In this document: positions 36,528 to 44,018 of the stretch, in pieces
Layout of the letters: every line of letters begins with the position of its first letter
Position numbering within the stretch: the first letter of the stretch is position 1
Source: DATFFO01 sp963772815
GTDB lineage: Bacteria; Actinomycetota; Acidimicrobiia; Spongiisociales; ZC4RG35
NCBI GenBank assembly: GCA_963772815.1
Contig: CAVYYV010000004.1
Coordinates: 806,001-870,000, forward strand
Length of the DNA stretch: 64,000 nt
Direction: 5' to 3'
The notes under the pieces: generated by a model
Seen by the model: only the letters and a program-made list of their open reading frames with translations
What the model was told of the DNA's origin: nothing
The model's database searches: none
Program-made: the position numbers and the translations under genes

Positions 36528-37700
36528 CTACAGCTTGTCCAGGGCTCGACGGAGGCCGCGGGTGGCCTGGGCGATGCGCTGTTCGTTCTCTACCAGGGCA
36601 AAACGCACGAAGCCCTCCCCCGTCTCGCCGAAGCCGATCCCCGGCGACACGGCCACTTTCGCCTTCTCCATGAGGTGGAAGGAGAATTCGAGCGACCCCA
36701 TCTCCTGATACGGATCGGGCACCTGCGCCCAGACGAACATGGTTCCCTGGGGTGCCTCGACCTTCCAGCCCATACGGGCCAGGCCGTCGAGCAGGGTGTC
36801 GCGTCGACCGCGGTAGATCTCGTTCACCTCCGCCACGTAATCGTCCTCCTCGTTGAGGGCGATGATCGAAGCGATCTGGATGGGCTGGAAGGTGCCGTAG
36901 TCCAGGTAGGACTTGAGTTTGGCCAAGGCCGCCACGGCCTGGGCATTGCCGACGACGAACCCGACCCGCCACCCGGCCATCGAGTGGCCCTTGGTGAGCG
37001 TGTAGAGCTCGACCGCCACCTCCCGCGCACCCGGGACTTCGAGGATCGAGGGAGGGGTGTAGCCGTCGAAGGAGATGTCCGCATAGGCGAAATCGTGCAC
37101 CAGGAAGACCTCGTGGCTGCGGGCGAAAGCCACCAGTCGTGTGAAGAAGCTCGCGTCCACGCAGGTGGTGGTTGGGTTGTGAGGGAACGAGACGATGATC
37201 ACCCGGGGGCGGGGCCAGGAGGTGGCGAACATCCGCTCCAGGTTCTCGAAGTAGCTCTCCTCCGACCCGATCGGCACACGACGTACCTCGGCTCCGGCCA
37301 GAACGGGGGCGTATATGTGGATCGGGTAGGAAGGATCCGGCACGATGGCAACGTCACCTGGGTGGACCAGGGTCCACAGCAGATGGGACAGGCCCTCCTT
37401 GGCCCCGATGGTGGTGATGACCTCGGTCTCGGGGTCGACCGAAACCCCGAAGCGTCGCCGGTAGCGGTCCGCCACCGCCTTGCGCAGGTTGGGGATCCCC
37501 CGAGACGCCGAGTACCTGTGGTTGCGGGGATTGCGGGCGGCCTCCACCAGTTTCTCCACCACGGGCGGAGGACTGGGTATGTCGGGATTGCCAAACCCGA
37601 GGTCGATTATGTCCTCCCCCGCCCGCCGAGCGGCCACCTTGCGCTCGTTCACCAGCCCGAATACGTATGGGGGAAGGTGCTCGATCCTCCGGAATTCCAT
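36528..37700 (-). CDS. Class I/II aminotransferase, AlaC-like
   Basis: A 390-residue fold-type I PLP aminotransferase. The N-terminus EFRRIEHLPPYVFGLVNE and IIDLGFGNPDIPSPP match the AlaC (alanine-synthesising, glutamate-pyruvate) group; LL-diaminopimelate aminotransferases are close relatives. Substrate Asn/Arg region FPHNPTTTC, PLP Asp-Tyr in HDFAYADISFDG, lysine in TLTKGHSMAGWRVGF (usually LSKSYNM). It opens the minus-strand operon leading into ltaE and fab genes. Family sure, exact substrate inferred. Confidence 0.9.
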   Translation of the reverse strand: MEFRRIEHLPPYVFGLVNERKVAARRAGEDIIDLGFGNPDIPSPPPVVEKLVEAARNPRNHRYSASRGIPNLRKAVADRYRRRFGVSVDPETEVITTIGAKEGLSHLLWTLVHPGDVAIVPDPSYPIHIYAPVLAGAEVRRVPIGSEESYFENLERMFATSWPRPRVIIVSFPHNPTTTCVDASFFTRLVAFARSHEVFLVHDFAYADISFDGYTPPSILEVPGAREVAVELYTLTKGHSMAGWRVGFVVGNAQAVAALAKLKSYLDYGTFQPIQIASIIALNEEDDYVAEVNEIYRGRRDTLLDGLARMGWKVEAPQGTMFVWAQVPDPYQEMGSLEFSFHLMEKAKVAVSPGIGFGETGEGFVRFALVENEQRIAQATRGLRRALDKL

Positions 37701-37745
37701 CCCGCCTCAGGGTAGTGCGGATTGGCAGATGAATCGTGTGGGCGG

Positions 37746-38180
37746 TCACCCCGAGAGACGATCGATCCACTTTCTGATCGGCTTGGGAACCATGGCGGAG
37801 GTGGCGTCGAGGACGGAGCGGACCAGCTGGAGCAGATCCTGGGGGCCGTCCCAGTGCTCCAGGACCACCTCCTCGCCCGCCCGGTCCATGACGTGGTTGA
37901 GGACGTATGCGGCGAGCAAGAGATCATCGGCGAGCCCCACCACCGGGATGGCGTCGGGGAGGAGGTCGATCGGCGAGACCAGGTAGGCGATCACACCGCC
38001 CATCAAGATCTTCGAGCGCCGAGGGACGCGGGGATCCTTGACCAGCCGTCCCAGCAGCTTGATCATGTTGGGAAGGAACATCGCCGCGTCCTTGGCCAGG
38101 GCGCGCAACTGCACAGAGGCGTCCCCGGGGGGAGGGATCACCTCGTCGGGTCTGACGTGTTCGCTGGTCGAGTCGTTCAT
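37746..38180 (-). CDS. YkvA family (DUF1232) protein
   Basis: A 144-residue protein with the DUF1232 core: a hydrophobic pair around residues 58-90 including YLVSPIDLLPDAIPVVGLADD, the family hallmark. The family is widespread, membrane-associated and of unknown function. The ATG overlaps the stop of the ROK kinase as ATGA. The N-terminal 25 residues and the C-terminal 40 lie outside the domain. Confidence 0.88.
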   Translation of the reverse strand: MNDSTSEHVRPDEVIPPPGDASVQLRALAKDAAMFLPNMIKLLGRLVKDPRVPRRSKILMGGVIAYLVSPIDLLPDAIPVVGLADDLLLAAYVLNHVMDRAGEEVVLEHWDGPQDLLQLVRSVLDATSAMVPKPIRKWIDRLSG

Positions 38181-39061
38181 GATGCGCTTCGTGCCAAGAG
38201 TGCGGCGCCGACGGCGCCGGCTTCAGCCCCCAAGATACCCGCTATCACATGACAGGGCCGACGATGCTCGGCCCCTTCGGTTCCGTCCAGTCTTCTCCGG
38301 GTCGGGTCGAGCAGCGCGTCGCCCGCCAGAGAGGCCGCCCCGCCCATCACCACCACCTCGGGGTCAAGAACGAGAACCAGCGACTCGACTCCGCGGGCCA
38401 GCCAGTCAGCCGCCGCAGCGAGCCGATCGGCCGCGGCGGTATTTCCCTCCCGGGCCGACTGAACCAGGTGGGCCGCGGTCGCCCCGGGGCCGAGGACTTC
38501 GGCCGCATCGGAATCCAGGCGACCGCCCGACACCACGGTCTCCCAGCATCCGGACCGTCCGCACACACACCGACGACCACCGGGGTCGGCGATGATGTGG
38601 CCCACCTCACCGGCATGCGCCCTGCCCCGGATCAGCTCCCCTCCCAGGATGATGCCCATCCCGATTCCGGTGCCCAGGGTCAACATCAACATCTCGCTGC
38701 TACCCCGGCCGGCTCCGAGCCGATGCTCGGCGAGGGCGGCCAGGTTGGCATCGTTGTCGACCGCCACCGGCGCCTCCAGACGATCGGCCACGTAATGCGC
38801 CACCGGCACGTCGACACCCGGGAGATGGGGGGCCCAGACGAGGACGCCACGGTCGTGGTCCACCAGGCCGGCCAACGCCACACCCACGGAAAGGCCGCGT
38901 CCCAGCTGAGTGCAGACCCTCACGATCTCCTCCAGGATCGCCGCCGAGGTAGCGGGCGTTTTCGCCCCGAGGCGGGCGTCGACCGTCCCGTCCGGGCCGA
39001 GAAGGACCGCCTTGATGAAGCTGCCACCGACGTCGACGCCGATGGTGGGCGTGGCCGTCAT
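38177..39061 (-). CDS. ROK family sugar kinase (glucokinase-like)
   Basis: A 294-residue ROK protein. The ATP phosphate loop is GVDVGGSFIKAV, the catalytic Asp is in VDNDANLAALAEH, LTLGTGIGMGIILGG follows, and the ROK zinc motif reads GEVGHI then CVCGRSGCWE. No helix-turn-helix is present, so it is a kinase and not a repressor; glucose is the commonest substrate but is not proven. Its ATG overlaps the 63-residue gene and its stop overlaps ykvA, giving tight coupling. Confidence 0.92.
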   Translation of the reverse strand: MTATPTIGVDVGGSFIKAVLLGPDGTVDARLGAKTPATSAAILEEIVRVCTQLGRGLSVGVALAGLVDHDRGVLVWAPHLPGVDVPVAHYVADRLEAPVAVDNDANLAALAEHRLGAGRGSSEMLMLTLGTGIGMGIILGGELIRGRAHAGEVGHIIADPGGRRCVCGRSGCWETVVSGGRLDSDAAEVLGPGATAAHLVQSAREGNTAAADRLAAAADWLARGVESLVLVLDPEVVVMGGAASLAGDALLDPTRRRLDGTEGAEHRRPCHVIAGILGAEAGAVGAALLARSAS

Positions 39062-39249
39062 TCGATGTCGATACGCTCCCGGGCGGGAGACGATGCGTTG
39101 GCGTCGTCGTCACTGGAGTGGCCCACCTTGGCCAGCTCGTCGACCAGCACCTCGAAGGCCCTGAGGCCCTCGACGGCAGCACGCAGCAGGTGGAAAGCCG
39201 CGCGCTTGCCGGCCCGCCGGAAGGCTGCCGCCGTCTCGGATTCGGCCAT
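39058..39249 (-). CDS. Small hypothetical protein between ArsA-like and ROK genes
   Basis: A 63-residue charged helical protein (FRRAGKRAAFHLLRAAVEGLR). It overlaps the ArsA stop and the ROK start by ATGA at both ends, strong evidence that it is translated. No domain recognised. It could be an accessory subunit of the ArsA-like ATPase, inferred only from position. Confidence 0.7.
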   Translation of the reverse strand: MAESETAAAFRRAGKRAAFHLLRAAVEGLRAFEVLVDELAKVGHSSDDDANASSPARERIDIE

Positions 39250-40418
39250 CAGGTCTTCCCGAAGCGCACAGTGAGGGAATCCCCATCCAAACGCGCCCCC
39301 AGCACCTGACGCCGCTGGAGGGTGTCGGGGAGCACGAAGGAGCGCCTGTAGGGACCGAGCCGGATGAAGAGCTCGTTGCCCTGGCGATAGACATCGAGCT
39401 CGCTCCTCTCCACGAAGGGAACCTCCAGATGTAGGACCAGGTCACCGTCTTCCTGGACGACACGGAAAGGGCTCGTGGCGGAGAAGTCGTCGATCGGGTC
39501 CTTCTCCCCGTACAACTCGGCCGCCATCAGCCGGAGGCGGTCCGGCCCGACCATCTCATCGTCGAACAGCCGCAAGCGAAGCCGGGGGACGTCGGCGAAG
39601 GCCTCGTCGACTGCGTCGAGATGACCCTTCTGAATGGCATGCCAGCGAGCGAAGTAAGGATCCGATACCTGGTCGGGCAGGACTCGGTTCACGACGACCC
39701 CGTCCACCCCATACCCGAACAAAGAGAGATAGGTGAAGGTCCGCCGGGCTTCGTCGATGACCATCTTCTCGGGATTGACCACCAGCCGCGCCGAGGTCAC
39801 GTCGGCTCGCCCCAGGAGCTGTTTGACCTCCTCGATCCCGCCGAAGACCGACTGGGCCGCCTCGAAAACCCGATCCTCGGGCATGGGCAGGTCGGTGACC
39901 CTGGACAACAGCGGCCGGGCCGCCCTCATGAGGCGGCGCTCGGTAGGAAGGATCCGTTCGAAATACCACGACAGGACCTCGGGCAGGGAGAGCAGGCGAA
40001 GCGTCTCGGCGGTCGGAGCACAGTCGACGATCACGGTGTCGAACTGGCCCGAGCGAGCGTGACGGTTGACTTCGAGGAGAGCGAAGAGCTCGTCCATTCC
40101 GGGAAAGACCAGGAACTCCTCGGCCTCTATGCCCGACACTCCTCCCCAATCGAACACGTTCATGAGCTGGTCGCGGATCGAGCCCCAGTAGCGGTCCAGC
40201 TGGCGCTGCGTGTCGATCTGCTGGCCCCAGAGGCCGTCGACGACGAGATTCGGATCGTCTTCCAGCGACACGTCGAGCGCATCGGCCAGCGAGTGGGCGG
40301 GGTCCGTGGACGACACCAGCGTGCGATGCCCCCGGTCGGCTGCAGCCAACGCGGTGGCGGCGGCCACCGTCGTCTTGCCGACGCCTCCCTTCCCGGTGAC
40401 GAGGACGATCCTCACCAC
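39249..40418 (-). CDS. ArsA/GET3-like ATPase with C-terminal HSP20-like domain
   Basis: A 389-residue P-loop ATPase. Deviant Walker A KGGVGKTT at residues 10-17 with signature Lys, switch I TDPAHSLADAL, switch II VDCAPTAETLRLL, and a C-terminal 80-residue beta domain (VLHLEVPFVERSELDVYRQG) matching the HSP20-like ArsA extension. No arsenite-binding cysteine pair or arsB/arsR neighbour exists, so arsenic export is unlikely; a client-protein or lipid role is more plausible. Two GTG codons open the frame; the first is used here. Confidence 0.9.
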   Translation of the reverse strand: MVRIVLVTGKGGVGKTTVAAATALAAADRGHRTLVSSTDPAHSLADALDVSLEDDPNLVVDGLWGQQIDTQRQLDRYWGSIRDQLMNVFDWGGVSGIEAEEFLVFPGMDELFALLEVNRHARSGQFDTVIVDCAPTAETLRLLSLPEVLSWYFERILPTERRLMRAARPLLSRVTDLPMPEDRVFEAAQSVFGGIEEVKQLLGRADVTSARLVVNPEKMVIDEARRTFTYLSLFGYGVDGVVVNRVLPDQVSDPYFARWHAIQKGHLDAVDEAFADVPRLRLRLFDDEMVGPDRLRLMAAELYGEKDPIDDFSATSPFRVVQEDGDLVLHLEVPFVERSELDVYRQGNELFIRLGPYRRSFVLPDTLQRRQVLGARLDGDSLTVRFGKT

Positions 40419-40424
40419 GCCTTC

Positions 40425-40868
40425 TCAGACCGCCAGCTCTTGAACCCGTTTGCGCAACCCACGCAGTGCCGTGGTCACGATCTGCTTCTCCGCCTGCCGG
40501 CGGATGAAGCCGGGCATCTTGAATCTCGGCGCCACCCGGAAGGCATAGACCACCTCGGTGGCACCTTCGCCGGTGGGCGTGAAGGTGTAGGAGCCCTCCA
40601 GCATCTCGATGTCGGGACTGGGGTCCGCCACCCACGAGATCCGATTAGGTGGGTCGTATTCGTAGACCAGCTCGTAGGCGATTTCCTTGACGAAGCCCTC
40701 GAGCACGAAGGCGGCCCGCAGCGGGCGGCCGTTCTCGTCCTCCTCCAGCACTTCCACCTGGCGCACCCCATTCGCCCAGTCCGGGTACCTGGATACATCG
40801 GCCGCCACATCGAACACCGCGGTCGGCTCGGCGTCGAGCTCGATCGATTGCACGGTGCTCTCGGTCAC
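40425..40868 (-). CDS. SRPBCC / polyketide cyclase family protein
   Basis: A 147-residue START-like fold protein that forms a hydrophobic pocket. Typical features are the N-terminal strand SIELDAEPTAVFDVAADVSRYPDW, central YEYDPPNRISW, and the long C-terminal helix. Start chosen at GTG 40868 because GAGGAG lies 8 bases upstream; the longer GTG at 40904 has no ribosome site and sits within a palindrome region. It directly precedes the ArsA-like ATPase (6 bp), a pairing seen in actinobacteria. Confidence 0.88.
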   Translation of the reverse strand: MTESTVQSIELDAEPTAVFDVAADVSRYPDWANGVRQVEVLEEDENGRPLRAAFVLEGFVKEIAYELVYEYDPPNRISWVADPSPDIEMLEGSYTFTPTGEGATEVVYAFRVAPRFKMPGFIRRQAEKQIVTTALRGLRKRVQELAV

Positions 40869-40901
40869 GTTGGCGTCTCCTCGGGAAAACTCAAGATCAC
40901 T

Positions 40902-40941
40902 CACCTAATCGTAGTAGGTGCTAGCCACCAGCTAGCACCTA
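40902..40941 (-). promoter_or_regulatory. CACCTA / TAGGTG palindrome cluster
   Basis: TAGGTGCTAGC (40915-40925) and GCTAGCACCTA (40931-40941) form a perfect 11-bp inverted repeat with a CACCA centre. A third CACCTA at 40902-40907 makes a second dyad with 40915-40920. It lies 34 bp before the SRPBCC start and after the phosphoesterase gene. No T tract follows, so an operator is more likely than a terminator. Confidence 0.5.
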
Positions 40942-41013
40942 GATGCGGGCCGCAAGTGGTGTCGTTCCAGCCAACGCGGCATCACCGCTCGGTCCGTTCC
41001 GGCCCCGAGCGGG

Positions 41014-41802
41014 TCAGGGACGTGTCGCCCGGTACTCCGTGGGGTCAAAGTGGATCGGGCGGTGAGTGGCCCGGAAGTAGCCCGCATTTCGGCACCGGGT
41101 TCGACCCACCCTCCAGGTCAGTGCCTGGGGCTGATGGACATCACCGAAGAAGTGGAATTGCGGCTGATATCGCACCAGGTACTCGTAGATGGGCCGGCTG
41201 AACCGCTCCAACCGTCCGGTGATCACATCACGGTGCAGAGGCTCGACGGCCGGGGCGAGATGCGAGCAGAGCACATCCACCGGTCCCAGCTTCTCGAGCT
41301 TGGCCTCCATCTGCTCGTCGCTGACTTCGCCCGCGGCACCAACCGGCGTGGAGATGCCGCCACCCGCGAAACCGAAGCTGAGCCCTTCGATCTCGATCAC
41401 GTCGCCGTCGACGAACTCCATGCCGTCGGGAAGGTGATCTCTCAACACCGCCGGGCGATCCACGTTCCCGTAGGTCACATAACCCTTGCCTCCGGCCAAG
41501 GCGTCCTGGCACAGCTCATAGGAGTGGCGGACACTGGAGACCATCGCCTCCCGGACCTGGTCCGTTCGCCCACCCACGTGTTTGGCCCACAGGTCCCGCA
41601 TCCCCCCGTAGTCCGACTCCGCTCGTCGCTCCGACACCCGGCGACCGAACTCGTCACCGAGAACCTCGGAAATGATGCCCTCCCCCGTGCGATAGTCGAG
41701 GAGGTTGATGAGGTCCCCCAGGATCAGCACTGTCTCCCCGGTTCTCACCAGCGCCGACAGCGCCTCGAACTCGCCGTGGACGTCGGAGACGATCAGCACC
41801 AC
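41014..41802 (-). CDS. Calcineurin-like metallophosphoesterase
   Basis: A 262-residue two-metal phosphoesterase. Metal motifs: SDVHGEF at the N-terminus, LILGDLINLLD, YGNVDRP (the GNHD/E box), CSHLAP and FFGDVHQPQ. It is cytoplasmic, without signal peptide. The start is GTG, two bases... within the stop region of the upstream membrane-protein gene, so they are co-translated. The substrate is not evident. Confidence 0.88.
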   Translation of the reverse strand: MVLIVSDVHGEFEALSALVRTGETVLILGDLINLLDYRTGEGIISEVLGDEFGRRVSERRAESDYGGMRDLWAKHVGGRTDQVREAMVSSVRHSYELCQDALAGGKGYVTYGNVDRPAVLRDHLPDGMEFVDGDVIEIEGLSFGFAGGGISTPVGAAGEVSDEQMEAKLEKLGPVDVLCSHLAPAVEPLHRDVITGRLERFSRPIYEYLVRYQPQFHFFGDVHQPQALTWRVGRTRCRNAGYFRATHRPIHFDPTEYRATRP

Positions 41803-41803
41803 G

Positions 41804-42154
<351 letters not shown>

Positions 42155-42175
42155 GGCCGCCAGGATAGGGCGCGC

Positions 42176-43843
42176 TCAGCCCGTGACTGCGCCTGTCTCC
42201 GCCGAGCCCACCAACCGGGAGTACTTGGCGAGGACGCCGGTGGGATAGCGAGGTTCGTGTGGCTTCCAGTCGGCGCGCCGCTCGGCCAGCTCGTCCTCGT
42301 CCACCATCAGATCCAGGGTGCGGTTGGGCAGATGCACCCGGATGGTGTCCCCGTCCTCGACGAGGGCGATCGGGCCCGCCACCTCCGACTCAGGTGCGAC
42401 ATGCCCGATGCAGAGCCCCGTGGTACCACCGGAAAAGCGGCCGTCGGTCACCAGGAGAACGTCCTTGCCCAGTCCGGCTCCCTTGATCGCCGCCGTGATC
42501 TGGAGCATCTCCCGCATCCCCGGGCCGCCCTTGGGGCCTTCGGTCCGGATGACCACCACATCGCCGTGCTCGATTCGGTGGGCGAAGAGGGCGTCGAGGG
42601 CGCCCTGCTCACCATCGAACACGCGGGCCGGGCCCGAGAACGTGTCGAGCTCGATGCCCGCCACTTTCACCACGGCTCCGTGAGGGGCCAGCGACCCACG
42701 CAACACAGCGATGCCACCTTCGTGAGCGATGGGATCGGACGGAGATGCCACCACGTCCTGGTCGGTTGGGAACGCCACGTCCGCCAGGTTCTCGGCCATC
42801 GTCTTGCCGGTGACGGTGAGAACATCCCCCTCGATCAGCCCCTCATCGAGCAAGGCTCTCAACACCACCGGAAGGCCGCCGATCCGATCCAGGTCGACCA
42901 TGTGATATCGGCCGAACGGCTTGAGGTCGCCGATATGGGGGGTGCGCCGGCTGATCCGATCGAAGTCCTCCATCTCCAGGTCGACCCGCGCCTCGTGGGC
43001 AATGGCCAGCAGGTGGAGCACGGCATTGGTCGAACCGCCCAGGGCCATCACCGTGGTGATGGCGTTCTCGAAGGCGGGACGCGTCATGATCTGGCGAGGC
43101 CTGATGCCTTCGTCCAGCAGATGCATCACAGCCTCACCGGAATGGCGGGCGAAGGAAGTGAGACGCCCATCCACCGCCGGCACCGCGGCCGATCCGGGAA
43201 GGGACATGCCGATGGCCTCCCCCACCGAGGCCATGGTGTTGGCCGTGAACATGCCCGCGCACGAACCGACGCCGGGGCAGGCGGCCCTCTCCAGCTCCAG
43301 CAACTCCTCCGGTTCGATTCTCCCCTCCGACAGAGCCCCAATGCCCTCGAAGACATCGACGATGGAGATGTCACGGCCCCGGAACCGGCCCGGGAGCGAC
43401 GACCCTCCGTACAGGAAGACCGAGGGCAGGTTGAGCCGGGCGGCCGCCATCAGCATACCGGGGAGAGACTTGTCGCATCCGGCGATGGTGACCATTGCGT
43501 CGAATCGCTCGGCATGCATCACCACCTCTACCGAGTCTGCGATGACCTCCCGGGAGACGAGGGAGGCGCGCATGCCCTCATGCCCCATGGAGATGCCATC
43601 GGAGACGGCGATGGTGGCGAAGGTCAGCCCCACTCCGCCCGTCGACGCCACCCCTTCCTTGGCGGCTTCCGCCAGGTGGGGACCAGTCAGGTTGCACGGG
43701 GTCACCTCGTTGCCGGCGGAGACCACCCCGACCTGGGGTTTGGCGAAGTCCTCCTCATCCAGGCCGACCGCCCGCAGCATGGCCCGCGCTCCGGCCTTGG
43801 CCGGGCCTTCGGTGACATCTTGGGAATGGATCTTGGGGCTCAT
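42176..43843 (-). CDS. ilvD: Dihydroxy-acid dehydratase
   Basis: Fe-S dehydratase of valine, leucine and isoleucine synthesis. The 555-residue protein has cluster cysteines in EVTPCNLTG, TIAGCDKSLPGM and CPGVGSCAGMFTANTM, and the C-terminal VTDGRFSGGTTGLCIGH. ATG 43843 was chosen because the family starts here and AGGGT precedes it; the frame upstream is open but not coding. A TATGAT hexamer six bases before the ATG could even give a leaderless transcript. Confidence 0.96.
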   Translation of the reverse strand: MSPKIHSQDVTEGPAKAGARAMLRAVGLDEEDFAKPQVGVVSAGNEVTPCNLTGPHLAEAAKEGVASTGGVGLTFATIAVSDGISMGHEGMRASLVSREVIADSVEVVMHAERFDAMVTIAGCDKSLPGMLMAAARLNLPSVFLYGGSSLPGRFRGRDISIVDVFEGIGALSEGRIEPEELLELERAACPGVGSCAGMFTANTMASVGEAIGMSLPGSAAVPAVDGRLTSFARHSGEAVMHLLDEGIRPRQIMTRPAFENAITTVMALGGSTNAVLHLLAIAHEARVDLEMEDFDRISRRTPHIGDLKPFGRYHMVDLDRIGGLPVVLRALLDEGLIEGDVLTVTGKTMAENLADVAFPTDQDVVASPSDPIAHEGGIAVLRGSLAPHGAVVKVAGIELDTFSGPARVFDGEQGALDALFAHRIEHGDVVVIRTEGPKGGPGMREMLQITAAIKGAGLGKDVLLVTDGRFSGGTTGLCIGHVAPESEVAGPIALVEDGDTIRVHLPNRTLDLMVDEDELAERRADWKPHEPRYPTGVLAKYSRLVGSAETGAVTG

Positions 43844-43855
43844 ACCCTGATCATA
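43844..43855 (-). promoter_or_regulatory. Possible leaderless -10 of ilvD
   Basis: On the minus strand TATGAT (5/6 match to TATAAT) is followed by six bases and then the ilvD ATG. Such spacing is typical of leaderless actinobacterial transcripts that start at the A of ATG. An AGGG is also present, so a leadered transcript from further upstream is equally possible. Confidence 0.35.
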
Positions 43856-44018
43856 TGGCACCTGCCCCGCCACGCCCACTGGCGAGGCACGCCAGCCGGG
43901 CGCTGCGTTCGTGCATCCAGGATGCAGAAGGGGCCGATGGGCCCTCGGCCCGACGAGACCCCCCGGGGCAGGGAGCACTAACCTCGGGCGGCGAACCCCC
44001 ACCGACGAGCCCCCCCTT
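43856..44018. other. ilvD-glgP divergent spacer with three short hairpins
   Basis: Three compact perfect stems occur in 75 bp: CTGGCG/CGCCAG (43879-43895), TGCATCC/GGATGCA (43912-43926) and GGGCCGA/TCGGCCC (43931-43951). The region probably contains both divergent promoters; no clear -35/-10 for glgP was found. A longer glgP start (GTG at 43911) would make part of it coding. Confidence 0.5.

Noticed and set aside
39249..40418. Arsenical pump ATPase assignment
   Set aside because: No arsenite-binding cysteines and no arsB, arsR or arsD nearby.
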